Source: a virus. From it: a stretch of DNA of 52,062 bases. The notes beneath the pieces were generated by a model. That model was given only the letters and a program-made list of their open reading frames with translations. It was not told the origin of the DNA and did not search any database. Where the stretch lies: positions 1-52,062 of the IMG/VR virus record IMGVR_UViG_3300031576_000061. One strand, written 5' to 3'. The position numbers and the translations under genes were made by a program. The number at the start of each line of letters is the position of its first letter. Position 1 is the stretch's first letter. Positions 25,924-33,390 of this stretch are shown here, one piece after another.

Positions 25924-27750
25924 ATGGAAATCGAACCGGATTACTACGACTCGACGATCGGTCTTGGAAGCTCACGCGTCAGTGGGTCGGGTACGGCTGC
26001 GAGTTCGCTAGCGCCTGAAGCGAGTGCTCCGCCTGAAGTGAACCCAGCGGGTGCGCTTGAACGTGCGATCCCCAAGAACCCACTTGCTGGGTACACCCCG
26101 TCGTGGATCGAAGGCTTCGGGCCAGGCGGCATCTCGCCTGCGATGCGTGTCAAACAGATTCAGTTTGACAACGACATGCAGATCTTCGAGGCGCAGCGTC
26201 GTGTCAAGCAGGAGGAGCGGCTCTATCAGGCGTTAGGCGACGAAGAGGGACAGCAGAAGATCAATAACAACAACAGAACCCTCCAAAATATGCCGCTGTA
26301 CCGAAGCATCCTCAACAGTGCAAAGACACCGGAGGAGCGCATAAAACTCGCCGAGCAGCTTGCGCCGCTTGTCCCGAAAGGCGCAGGCCAGGCGATGATT
26401 CTTTGGATGGGCAAGAATAAGTTCGCGACGGCGAGCGGTTCAGCCTACCTCGATGCCCTGATCCGCGATGGCAAGCTCGAACAGCTTGCTAGTCTCGAAG
26501 AGTACTGGGCTCTCGCAACGAATGCACAAATCCTCAAAACAGGAGAAAATCGCGCCCATATTCTCGCGTCGGACATCGCGCAGTTTGCGACATCACAACA
26601 CGGATATGAGGGTGACAAAGCGCCCATCTACGCAGGAATGTCTGAAGAGGAGTTCATCAAGACACAGAAAACCGGCTTCAATAAGCGGGCCATGACGAAG
26701 AACCCAGACACGCAGCAGCCCATGGTGGATGCGCGTGACGCGGACTTGCTCCTTCAATACTATGACTCCCCGGCAGGGCAGGCGTTTATGGCTGGCCTTG
26801 GTGTGAAGACCAGCAGCGCGGCCTACAAGCAGCAACTCTACAACGAGAGGACCGGCGCTGGGGCGCAAGCTCAGACCAAGTCGATGTCGGAAGCGTTAAC
26901 CTTATGGTCGGCTGAACAGTATGGCGGTGAGTTCAAGACAACTTCCGTAGACGAGTTTACGCGCAAGGCTCCGCGGTCAGTCGTCAAAGAGTTCATGGAT
27001 TACTACTACAGCGACATCCCACAACAGCGTGCGGGTGGAAAGGAACGCGGCACATTCACTGAGAAGATGACCCAGCCGGTTGCCCCGAAGGAACTCGAAG
27101 ACCAGTTTGACCGCCAGGAGTTCCTCAAGACTGGCCGCATGATTAAGCCGAAGCCTGGGACGACTGGCGCGCAGCTTCGTCAAACAGACATCGTGAACAT
27201 CGGTCCTAAGGAGCGCGAGACCATCGCCAAGCAGGGTTCGGTGCATCACCAACTGACGGACATGTATGATCGCGCGAAGAAGCTGTTCACCGCGAGTAGT
27301 GACCCCTTGAGCGTCAGTAAGCAGTTCGCTGATATCAACGCACGCAGTGTGTATGACACTGACATCCGTACCTACTACGCCATGCGCGAAGGGTTCACCG
27401 GCTTGATGGCGCGGTCTCTTGCGTATGAAGTCGGAACCATGACTGACGGCGACATATCACGTGCACGGGCATTCGTCCCCAACTCACTGGACAGCGCCGA
27501 GACGGTGGCCTCCAAGCGGAAAGCCTTCTTTGATTATATGAATTTTCAGCAACAGGCTGCGCGTCGTGCCATCGCTGGCGACCGTGATGTGGTGATTAGC
27601 GATAAGGAATTCCGTGAGACGAATGAGCGTATGCTGAGACAGGCGGAAGCGCTGGGTTCGCCTGAATCTCAACAGAAGCCACCGGCAATTACGTCGAGCG
27701 ACGCCTTGTATGAGCGCACACTAGAGAAAGCTAAAAAGAGGGGCAAGTAA
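25924..27750 (+). CDS. Putative internal virion (ejection) protein 2
   Basis: 608 residues, ATG after GGATCAGCG. Long charged helices with a low-complexity Ala/Ser/Pro N-terminus; no transmembrane segment is evident and no lysozyme/transglycosylase motif could be found. Second of the ejection-type cluster. Composition and order support an internal core protein. Confidence 0.55.
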   Translation: MEIEPDYYDSTIGLGSSRVSGSGTAASSLAPEASAPPEVNPAGALERAIPKNPLAGYTPSWIEGFGPGGISPAMRVKQIQFDNDMQIFEAQRRVKQEERLYQALGDEEGQQKINNNNRTLQNMPLYRSILNSAKTPEERIKLAEQLAPLVPKGAGQAMILWMGKNKFATASGSAYLDALIRDGKLEQLASLEEYWALATNAQILKTGENRAHILASDIAQFATSQHGYEGDKAPIYAGMSEEEFIKTQKTGFNKRAMTKNPDTQQPMVDARDADLLLQYYDSPAGQAFMAGLGVKTSSAAYKQQLYNERTGAGAQAQTKSMSEALTLWSAEQYGGEFKTTSVDEFTRKAPRSVVKEFMDYYYSDIPQQRAGGKERGTFTEKMTQPVAPKELEDQFDRQEFLKTGRMIKPKPGTTGAQLRQTDIVNIGPKERETIAKQGSVHHQLTDMYDRAKKLFTASSDPLSVSKQFADINARSVYDTDIRTYYAMREGFTGLMARSLAYEVGTMTDGDISRARAFVPNSLDSAETVASKRKAFFDYMNFQQQAARRAIAGDRDVVISDKEFRETNERMLRQAEALGSPESQQKPPAITSSDALYERTLEKAKKRGK

Positions 27751-27751
27751 C

Positions 27752-29287
27752 ATGCCTGTACCAGAAACTGCGCTATTTACTGACGTGAACATAGACGACC
27801 TGAGCGAAGTGATCTCTGACGACGAGAGCATGCAGAAGCTCGCGTTAGCCGATAAGCAGGCCTATAAGGACAAAGTTGCCCAAATCTATCATCGTGCCGG
27901 ATACACCGCTGACGGGAAGCTGCGCCCGATTGCCCAGCGGGCGATGGCGGGAATTGAACGCAAGACGGGTGTTCCTGAAGGCGTGACACAGACGCTCGCC
28001 TCCATGCCCGCGACCGCTGGTGGGGCGTTGCTTGGTGTCGCCGCTGGCGCAGTCGCTGGCCCAGCCGCGTCCTACATCGGGGCGGGCGTTGGCACGGTGG
28101 GCGGGATGCAGGTGAACGCAGAATTGGGGATCACCGAACCGGTCTCCGGTGGTGACGTTGCGTTGGGAATGGCCGCGCCATTCATCGGTCCTGCGTGGAA
28201 GAATATTCGCAAACTGGGTAAGTTCCTGCCGGGCGGTGGCTACGGGGCGCACAAAGCCGCCCTTGAAACGGCTGAAGCACAAGCGGAGAAGTTTGGCATC
28301 ACGAAGGAGACCGTCAAGGCTGGGTGGGACGTCGTCCGTACTGGTGAGAAGTTTGCGGTCCCTGTTGAGAATACGAAGGGGATCCTCAAAGAACGTCTGA
28401 AAGAGCTTGGCGAGCTTTCAACGCTCTCAAGTGGATTCACCGACAAGGGTGAACAAAAGCTCATCACCGACACACTGAAGCATTTGGAGAACACAGGCGT
28501 CCTCGACAGCAAGCAACTGACCGCCTTGTTTAACCATGCCAATAGTGCTAAACTCAAGGAAGGTGGCGAGTGGTGGGGTCGCATCGCCGGGGGCCTTATT
28601 GATGACATGGAAGGCTTCGGGATGAAGGCCGCTGAGGTTGGCGCGAGTGAGCGCTACGGGGCTGCAGCCGTGCAGGGTGCGAAAGACTTGCTGAAGGCGT
28701 CGGCCCTGACCAAGCGACTGACGGCAACCCAGGAACTGGACGCGCTGCTCTCCCGCGTGCAGACCCCACTGGAGAACGATAACGCGATCAAGTTCAACCG
28801 GGACGCGTTCTCGAAGGCGCTCAAGGCGGTCCCTCGCGGCGGTAAGCAGAGCGTCTATGAGGCAGGCATGGGCGAGGACGTGGACAAGATCATCGAGGCG
28901 ACCAAGAACCTTGGCTACATCATCCCCAACCCAGGCATCTCCATGAGTACGGTCGGGCGTGAGCTGCTGCCGGTGGCGTCTGTCGCCGCCTTCGCGGGGC
29001 ATATGGCTGGCGGTGGGGCCGAGATGTATATGACGGCGATGGGTGTCGGATTGACCCTCGGGGCCGTGTCGCGGTTCCTGCTCACACGCGAGGCGGGGCG
29101 TAACTGGATCGCCAAGGTGGTCAAGGAACAGGGCGGGCGGATCAGCGAAGTGCAGATGCGCGAGATGCACGCCGCGCTCACTGGGGCGGGAGCTGGAGCG
29201 GCACAAGGGCTCACGTCGCGCACGAAGGATATCCCAGCAAGCGTCTATGGCATCGCGCCAGGTCAGGTGACGATCGAGAAGCGCTAG
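27752..29287 (+). CDS. Putative internal virion (ejection) protein 3
   Basis: 511 residues starting one base after the previous stop. An Ala/Gly-rich hydrophobic block (about 80-125; GGALLGVAAGAVAGPAAS, IGAGVGTVGG) could insert into the host membrane and form part of an ejection channel. The rest is helical. A second hydrophobic stretch lies near residue 410-440. Third member of the ejection-type cluster. Confidence 0.55.
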   Translation: MPVPETALFTDVNIDDLSEVISDDESMQKLALADKQAYKDKVAQIYHRAGYTADGKLRPIAQRAMAGIERKTGVPEGVTQTLASMPATAGGALLGVAAGAVAGPAASYIGAGVGTVGGMQVNAELGITEPVSGGDVALGMAAPFIGPAWKNIRKLGKFLPGGGYGAHKAALETAEAQAEKFGITKETVKAGWDVVRTGEKFAVPVENTKGILKERLKELGELSTLSSGFTDKGEQKLITDTLKHLENTGVLDSKQLTALFNHANSAKLKEGGEWWGRIAGGLIDDMEGFGMKAAEVGASERYGAAAVQGAKDLLKASALTKRLTATQELDALLSRVQTPLENDNAIKFNRDAFSKALKAVPRGGKQSVYEAGMGEDVDKIIEATKNLGYIIPNPGISMSTVGRELLPVASVAAFAGHMAGGGAEMYMTAMGVGLTLGAVSRFLLTREAGRNWIAKVVKEQGGRISEVQMREMHAALTGAGAGAAQGLTSRTKDIPASVYGIAPGQVTIEKR

Positions 29288-29298
29288 TCGGGGGGAGT

Positions 29299-29469
29299 AT
29301 GCCGGAATACACGTATAAATGCACCCGATGCAAACTTCAATTTGACATCGCACAGCGCATCAGCGAGAAGGCGCTCCAGACCTGTCAGTGTGGTGGCAAG
29401 CTTGCGAAGGTGATCCACGCACCCAGCTACATCGGAGTGACTGGTGGAACGCCTAAGTTCTACACATGA
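29299..29469 (+). CDS. FmdB-like zinc-ribbon protein
   Basis: 56 residues after GGGGGAGT. YKCTRCKLQFDI then TCQCGGKLAKVIHAPSYI is the compact FmdB-family zinc ribbon, including the typical C-terminal HAPSY-G segment. Such small proteins are frequent in phages; their role is unknown. Confidence 0.7.
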   Translation: MPEYTYKCTRCKLQFDIAQRISEKALQTCQCGGKLAKVIHAPSYIGVTGGTPKFYT

Positions 29470-29485
29470 GGGGTATGAGTGGCAC

Positions 29486-29578
29486 ATGCGCTGTCCACGG
29501 TGTGGCGCGACCATCGCGAAGTGCCACCCGGAAGACGACTGGTGGTGTTGGCGCTGTTTTTGGCCGAAGGTGAAGTGA
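29486..29578 (+). CDS. 30-residue zinc-ribbon micro-protein
   Basis: MRCPRCGATIAKC followed by WWCWRCFWPKVK: two Cys-X2-Cys pairs in a chain barely long enough for one zinc knuckle. The stop overlaps the next ATG. Other frames over the same bases lack any pattern. GAGGGG lies 12-18 bases upstream, rather far for an optimal ribosome site. Confidence 0.45.
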   Translation: MRCPRCGATIAKCHPEDDWWCWRCFWPKVK

Positions 29579-29652
29579 TGTTCGTGTGGTTCTATATCCT
29601 ACTGTGGCTTGGAATAGTGCTCCTCCTCATGGGATGGGGCAGAAAGGTATAG
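29578..29652 (+). CDS. 24-residue membrane micro-protein
   Basis: Starts in the stop of the previous micro-gene (TGATG) and encodes a single transmembrane helix (WFYILLWLGIVLLLMGWG) with a basic end. It sits in the run-up to the holin. Small size keeps confidence low. Confidence 0.4.
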   Translation: MFVWFYILLWLGIVLLLMGWGRKV

Positions 29653-29654
29653 TC

Positions 29655-29858
29655 ATGTGGATGTTTGTGCTCTTTCTCGCGATCAATGGCGTGGACGTGG
29701 AGTTCTACACGCGTACTGATGGCAAGGGCGTCTTCGAGACGCAAGCGGCCTGTGAGGCGGCGCTGCCAGAGGCGCGCCAGGAGTTGATCGACGATCTCAA
29801 AACAGAGCCTCCATTGCCAGAGGGCACGACGATGCACGTCGAGTGCGTCAAGCAATGA
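29655..29858 (+). CDS. Two-Cys micro-protein, copy A
   Basis: 67 residues from ATG 29655. A hydrophobic opening (MWMFVLFLAINGVDVEF) is followed by FETQAACEAALPEA, the segment EPPLPEGT and a final Cys (HVECVKQ). The same plan recurs in the next two genes and in the leftward gene at 49095-49316, which even shares EPPLP. Probably exported or membrane-anchored with a disulfide. Function unknown. Confidence 0.6.
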   Translation: MWMFVLFLAINGVDVEFYTRTDGKGVFETQAACEAALPEARQELIDDLKTEPPLPEGTTMHVECVKQ

Positions 29859-30070
29859 CACTCTCCGGGGAAGTATGGGTGCTCTGGGCCGTGTTCACCT
29901 GGGCCAACGGCAACGAGTGGCAGCCGCTCCAAGTGTACCCCACGTCCTATCAGTGTGACGCTGCGCGCCTGGACCTAGATAGCAAAACCCCTGCGTATGT
30001 GAGGGGCGTCTGTAGACTGTTGGAGGAGACAAACGATGTGGATACTACTGGTCCTTCTGATTTACAGTGA
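29855..30070 (+). CDS. Two-Cys micro-protein, copy B
   Basis: 71 residues, ATG overlapping the previous stop (ATGA). WVLWAVFTWANGNEW, then YPTSYQCDAARLDL and RGVCRLLEE repeat the pattern hydrophobic start, G, aromatic, S-x2-C-x2-A, distal Cys. Its 3' end overlaps the next gene by 35 bp. Confidence 0.55.
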   Translation: MTLSGEVWVLWAVFTWANGNEWQPLQVYPTSYQCDAARLDLDSKTPAYVRGVCRLLEETNDVDTTGPSDLQ

Positions 30071-30224
30071 TGGACACGAGAACAAGTTTGAACACAGCCG
30101 CTGGGCTGATTCTGTGAGCTGTGACAAGGCGGCCTACGAGGTGGCGCTCGATTATCTCCGCAATCCAGAGCCGATCGCGGTCATCACTGAGTGTGCCCCA
30201 GCCGAACCTCAAAAGGCCCTGTAA
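30036..30224 (+). CDS. Two-Cys micro-protein, copy C
   Basis: 62 residues behind GGAGGAGACAAACG. MWILLVLLIYSDGHENKF, then SVSCDKAAYEVAL and VITECAPAEP follow copies A, B and the distant copy D. IYSDG is closest to IMSDG of copy D, so copies on the two arms are related. Possibly a periplasmic factor. Confidence 0.6.
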   Translation: MWILLVLLIYSDGHENKFEHSRWADSVSCDKAAYEVALDYLRNPEPIAVITECAPAEPQKAL

Positions 30225-30231
30225 GGAGCGT

Positions 30232-30648
30232 ATGCTACCCATTGCTGATGCGATACAAGGACTGTTTTCGGGGGTTATAAAGCCCATACTTGACAAATGG
30301 ATACCGGATGCTTCTGATCGGCTAAAAGCGGAACAAGAAATATCTAGAGCCGTTGAGAAGGTCGGCCAGGACATGCGCGACCTGTTGAAGATCGACGCGC
30401 TGTCAGGCAGTAAGGTCCAAGCGTGGTGGCGTCCGGCGCTGGGGTGGGTGTGTGTGCTCAGCTACACGTGGACGTTCTTTGTTCAGCCCTTCACGGTGTT
30501 CTTCTTAGTCGTCTTCGGGAGCACCTTCAACCCCGCCTCGTTGCCGGTGCTCAACAACGCGGAGTTGAGCGGGCTGTTGTTTGCGCTGCTCGGGATTGGC
30601 GCGATGCGGTCTTACGACAAAGCCCAAGCTGGGAAGAACGGCAAATGA
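30232..30648 (+). CDS. Holin, 3-TM superfamily
   Basis: 138 residues, ATG after TAAGGAGCGT. An amphipathic N-terminal half (EISRAVEKVGQDMRDLLKI) is followed by two to three hydrophobic segments (WVCVLSYTWTFFVQPFTVF, FLVVFG, LSGLLFALLGIGAM) and the typical RSYDKAQAGK tail of the 3-TM holin family. It would form the membrane lesions that release the lysozyme encoded at 35354-35791. A partial copy of its 3' end lies at 30898-30942. Confidence 0.82.
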   Translation: MLPIADAIQGLFSGVIKPILDKWIPDASDRLKAEQEISRAVEKVGQDMRDLLKIDALSGSKVQAWWRPALGWVCVLSYTWTFFVQPFTVFFLVVFGSTFNPASLPVLNNAELSGLLFALLGIGAMRSYDKAQAGKNGK

Positions 30649-30761
30649 CCTGGTATTGGACACTCGCGCTCGGGGTTGGTGAAGGCTTGCTCGTGTGGTG
30701 GCTCCTGTGGATCACGTGGTGGAAAGACCTGGGCGACATGCCCGGAGATAGGGGGGAGTAA
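30645..30761 (+). CDS. 38-residue membrane protein after the holin
   Basis: ATG overlaps the holin stop (ATGA). One Trp-rich transmembrane helix (GVGEGLLVWWLLWITWW) with an acidic tail. Coupled to the holin; could modulate it, as antiholins and pinholin-type peptides do, but there is no direct support. Confidence 0.5.
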   Translation: MTWYWTLALGVGEGLLVWWLLWITWWKDLGDMPGDRGE

Positions 30762-30762
30762 C

Positions 30763-30849
30763 ATGGATTTCCTTGAACTCTACACCGCTGCCGTGATAAC
30801 GGTAGCCGCAGGCGTGATTCTGTACACGCTCCTGCGGAGGAACTTGTAG
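30763..30849 (+). CDS. 28-residue membrane micro-protein
   Basis: ATG one base after the previous stop with GGGGGGAG upstream. A single transmembrane segment (YTAAVITVAAGVILYTLL) ends in RRNL. Typical of very small lysis-associated membrane peptides; function unknown. Confidence 0.5.
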   Translation: MDFLELYTAAVITVAAGVILYTLLRRNL

Positions 30850-30897
30850 TTGAAAGCGATACCGTTATGACGAAGCGTGAAGAAAGCGGCATCCTCG

Positions 30898-30942
30898 ATG
30901 CGTTCCTATGACAAGTCTCAGGCAGGAAAGAACAGTAAATAA
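30898..30942 (+). pseudogene. Remnant copy of the holin C-terminus
   Basis: These bases read MRSYDKSQAGKNSK and a stop, against MRSYDKAQAGKNGK and a stop at the end of the holin (30604-30648). The DNA is similar base by base through the stop, whereas upstream of the ATG similarity vanishes. It is a partial duplication or recombination scar, not a gene of its own. Confidence 0.7.
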
Positions 30943-30955
30943 GAAAGGAGCTACC

Positions 30956-31327
30956 ATGAGCGAATTCCTGAACAAATTAATTGTCACGCCACTATCAGAC
31001 GGCAAGCGTTGGTCAGTTGTTGAGCCATTTGAGTACGTGGTAGGTGAGACAACTGGTGACGAACATATTGTCGTCCCAGTTGGCTTCATCACGGACTTTG
31101 CCTCAGTGCCCCGCCGGTTGTGGGCGTATCTTCCGAAATGGGGGCGCTACGGAAAAGCCAGTGTCGTCCATGACTATCTCTACAATGTGCCTTCGAAGTA
31201 CTCCCGCAGGCAAGCTGATCAAATCTTTCTAGAAGGGATGCGTATCGAATCAGTCAACGCGCCCGTTCGTTTTCTCATGTATGCCGCCATCAGAGTCTTT
31301 GGGTGGCTTGTATGGAGACCTAAATGA
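30956..31327 (+). CDS. DUF1353-like protein
   Basis: 123 residues, ATG after AAAGGAGCTACC. VPVGFITDFASVPRRLWAYL followed by KASVVHDYLYN and ADQIFLEGMR is the signature of DUF1353, a small protein found next to phage lysis genes. An active role on the cell wall has been suggested but is unproven. It overlaps the next gene by four bases. Confidence 0.8.
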   Translation: MSEFLNKLIVTPLSDGKRWSVVEPFEYVVGETTGDEHIVVPVGFITDFASVPRRLWAYLPKWGRYGKASVVHDYLYNVPSKYSRRQADQIFLEGMRIESVNAPVRFLMYAAIRVFGWLVWRPK

Positions 31328-31524
31328 AAGCTACACTTCTCTTTATCCTACTGACCGCTGGCTGTGCAACCCCGCACCACGAACAGTGGACGGTCACGAA
31401 GCCGATTGACGACCGGGGGATGACCACGAAGATCGTCGATTGCATCCTGCTCCAAGATGTGAACGTGAGCGAGTCGGGCCAAGTGACTGGGGCGATCTAT
31501 GAGTGCCAAGTTGAAGGGTGGTAA
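31324..31524 (+). CDS. Lipoprotein in the lysis cluster
   Basis: 66 residues. MKATLLFILLTAGC is a signal peptide with lipobox LTAGC (Cys14). Mature part polar with two further Cys. A lipoprotein beside a holin and a TM-anchored coiled coil could be an outer-membrane spanin subunit, but it lacks the Pro-rich Rz1 character, so this is only a possibility. Confidence 0.6.
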   Translation: MKATLLFILLTAGCATPHHEQWTVTKPIDDRGMTTKIVDCILLQDVNVSESGQVTGAIYECQVEGW

Positions 31525-31525
31525 C

Positions 31526-31801
31526 ATGACCAAGCGTGACGAAGAATCTCTCCTACACACGGTCCAGCGCGAGTTCGACCAGCTACGCGCACTCATGGCG
31601 GAGAACCACGCCTTCATGCAGGAGCATGTGAAGACCGATGACGCCCGTAACGACAAGATCGCAGCCGCGCTCTCTATACAAAACGCCCTCGTCGCGGGGA
31701 ACCAACAGCGCCTCGACTCGTTCATCCTCTACTCGAAATGGGTGGCCGGTGGGATGGGGACGTTGGTTCTTGCAGCAGCTAGCTGGCTCATTGGCAGGTA
31801 A
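31526..31801 (+). CDS. Coiled-coil protein with C-terminal membrane anchor
   Basis: 91 residues. A charged coiled coil (LLHTVQREFDQLRALMAENH) precedes one C-terminal transmembrane helix (WVAGGMGTLVLAAASWLIG). The layout recalls XhlA/haemolysin-type lysis accessories that work with holins. Placed in the lysis cluster; role inferred. Confidence 0.6.
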   Translation: MTKRDEESLLHTVQREFDQLRALMAENHAFMQEHVKTDDARNDKIAAALSIQNALVAGNQQRLDSFILYSKWVAGGMGTLVLAAASWLIGR

Positions 31802-32015
31802 GTCACGGACGGCTCGCGCCGAAGTCATTCGGCTCAAGGTCGCCATCCTCGCTGATAAGGACTTCAACAAGATTGACCGTGAGGTGCATGCGTGTTGGGA
31901 GAGCGACACCAGCACGGTCTATCTCCGTGCGTCGCGTGTCGGCACCGAACGGCTGGAGGACTGGCTGCACGAGTGCAAGCACGTCTGGGTCGATAAGATC
32001 GACAACGACCGTTAG
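31791..32015 (+). CDS. Small protein with HECKH motif, last gene of the rightward arm
   Basis: The frame is open from 31638, but the upstream part is a shadow of the previous gene. A TTG at 31791 would give 74 residues overlapping that gene by 11 bp. SRTARAEVIRLKVAIL and RLEDWLHECKHVWVDKI are conserved-looking, and HECKH has the HEXXH form of a zinc peptidase. The chain is too short for a known peptidase domain and the start is uncertain. Confidence 0.45.
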   Translation: MAGKSRTARAEVIRLKVAILADKDFNKIDREVHACWESDTSTVYLRASRVGTERLEDWLHECKHVWVDKIDNDR

Positions 32016-32192
32016 ACAGACGTGTTGGTTTCAGCCGTATAAAAGCTCACGCCCGCGATGAGGACGCGAATCCCTTGCAGAAAGAACCAACCTGCAAGCT
32101 TCCACCGCGAGGGTGGGACATACAGCCGTGACGTGGAAAGGCACTGCACGGGCTTAAAAAATTTTATCATACATTCTCCCGTTGGAGCTTCA
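32016..32192. other. Convergent intergenic region between the two arms
   Basis: Rightward and leftward genes end on either side. CTTGCAG/CTGCAAG (32074-32080 and 32092-32098) and CCACC/GGTGG (32102-32106 and 32112-32116) form adjacent perfect hairpins. CCGTG/CACGG lies nearby, followed by TTAAAAAATTTT at about 32155. No stem is directly followed by a U-tract in either direction, so a classical bidirectional terminator is not demonstrated, though the position demands transcript ends here. Confidence 0.45.
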
Positions 32193-32435
32193 TTAGATCG
32201 GCACTTCAGCTTGAATGCGGTTGGCGAGCTTTCTGAGCGCCACAGACCATCGTGCACAGTCAATCACGCCATGGGGGGTCTCGGCCTTCTCCAGCTTACA
32301 GGCCTTCTCCACTAAGGCGTGATGGATTTCTCGCCACTCTTGCTCCGTGAACTTCATCGTCGTTTCCCAGGCCACGTTGTCAGCCTCCTGTTCGCTTGAC
32401 TCATAACTTGACTGATCCTTGACCTTCCACGTCAC
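32193..32435 (-). CDS. Hypothetical protein, last gene of the leftward arm
   Basis: 80 residues from a GTG; an internal ATG (32357) would give 54 residues beginning MKFTEQEWREIHHALVEKA, which is the better-looking, helical part. Ends with ALRKLANRIQ. Not recognised. Confidence 0.5.
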   Translation of the reverse strand: MTWKVKDQSSYESSEQEADNVAWETTMKFTEQEWREIHHALVEKACKLEKAETPHGVIDCARWSVALRKLANRIQAEVPI

Positions 32436-32468
32436 ACGCTCACTTGACGGTAGTACCTTGGTAGAGTT

Positions 32469-32663
32469 TCATGCGCCCTCTAAGGCGGTGAAGAGTTTGA
32501 GCAGCGTCTCGTACCTCGTGGTCATCTCATCAAGCTTCTGCTTGAGCACCTTGTGATCCTCGAATAGGACCATATTCACCGGCTGATCCTCAGCGGGGGT
32601 CCCCTGCCAGTTACACCGTACCGCTTGGTAGACCGTCACTGTGTCACACTGTTCTTGTGTCAT
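32469..32663 (-). CDS. Hypothetical small protein
   Basis: 64 residues; ATG overlaps the upstream stop (ATGA) with GAGGGA before it. A short beta start (TVTVYQAVRCNWQG) and a C-terminal coiled coil (KVLKQKLDEMTTRYETLLKL). Function unknown. Confidence 0.55.
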   Translation of the reverse strand: MTQEQCDTVTVYQAVRCNWQGTPAEDQPVNMVLFEDHKVLKQKLDEMTTRYETLLKLFTALEGA

Positions 32664-33040
32664 CGTTCCCTCGTATACCGCTTCAAGATATTGGCTGCCG
32701 CCCCTTTGGGCGGGCGATCGTCAATGAGACATTGGCATTCGGTTGCGTCACAGAGTATCCCAAGACACGCCAACGCATGACCGAGATGTGAACAGCGCGA
32801 GTCAGGTGCCAGGTCTTCTCCATCCAGGTAGGACAGCAGGTGCCGCATCGCTGCAGACACATAGGCCATCGTACTCACTTTCTTTTTGCGCCAGTTGTAC
32901 GGGCCGTACGTGTCCGCCCCACAACGCATGGCTTCGGCTTGGTAGATGAGACTTGCGGGGGGCACCAGTCCAAGAGGAGTTTTTCGAGCCCCAATGAGAT
33001 CTTTCGGGTTGGTGGAGCGTATTCGACTCTGTCGCGGCAT
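32660..33040 (-). CDS. dATP/dGTP diphosphohydrolase-like (MazG-type) protein
   Basis: 126 residues behind a strong AGGAGGG. NPKDLIGARKTPLGLVPP, the segment GADTYGPYNWRKKKV and RHLLSYLDGED...HLGHALAC match the small all-helical nucleotide pyrophosphatase family annotated as dATP/dGTP diphosphohydrolase (DUF5664) in phages. It would hydrolyse dNTPs to dNMP and adjust the pool. Its first 166 bp overlap the preceding gene in another frame. Confidence 0.75.
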   Translation of the reverse strand: MPRQSRIRSTNPKDLIGARKTPLGLVPPASLIYQAEAMRCGADTYGPYNWRKKKVSTMAYVSAAMRHLLSYLDGEDLAPDSRCSHLGHALACLGILCDATECQCLIDDRPPKGAAANILKRYTRER

Positions 33041-33390
33041 GCCTCGCGCCCTCCTAACTGTCTGTCTAATGAATCTATGTTAGGGTAAACTGGAATCCCT
33101 GCTTCGTGAGCCCATTTGACTTCCTGATCGGCGCCAGTACTCGCACCAGGCAACCGCAGCAGCGCGTCGCTAGCTAATACCCAAGCCTTATCCACTTCCA
33201 TCCACTCGCGCCAGGTCCGCGGGTCAAGGATGTGCCAGTAGAGCGTGAGATGGGGCACGAATGGCGCATACCCAAGACTAATGAGCCGTCCACCAACAGC
33301 GACGGCGTGACTGACGTTCTCCGCGATCTTATTCAGGTCGGCGTTTGTTGAGAGCGGTCCTGCAACGTACACACGAAGTCGTCTGGTCAT
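32875..33390 (-). CDS. DUF4406 / nucleoside deoxyribosyltransferase-like protein
   Basis: 171 residues. LRVYVAGPLSTN, then LGYAPFVPHLTLYW, SDALLRLPGAS and GADQEVKWAHEAGIPVY is the DUF4406 fold, related to nucleoside 2-deoxyribosyltransferases. The family domain ends near residue 110; the last 55 residues are a basic extension read over the start of the diphosphohydrolase gene and may be a run-on after loss of a stop. Overlaps its upstream neighbour by four bases (ATGA). Confidence 0.72.
   Translation of the reverse strand: MTRRLRVYVAGPLSTNADLNKIAENVSHAVAVGGRLISLGYAPFVPHLTLYWHILDPRTWREWMEVDKAWVLASDALLRLPGASTGADQEVKWAHEAGIPVYPNIDSLDRQLGGREACRDRVEYAPPTRKISLGLEKLLLDWCPPQVSSTKPKPCVVGRTRTARTTGAKRK

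Noticed and set aside
28427-29353. Leftward 308-codon ORF
   Set aside because: Antisense shadow of internal virion protein 3; composition rich in Arg, His, Leu and no domain.
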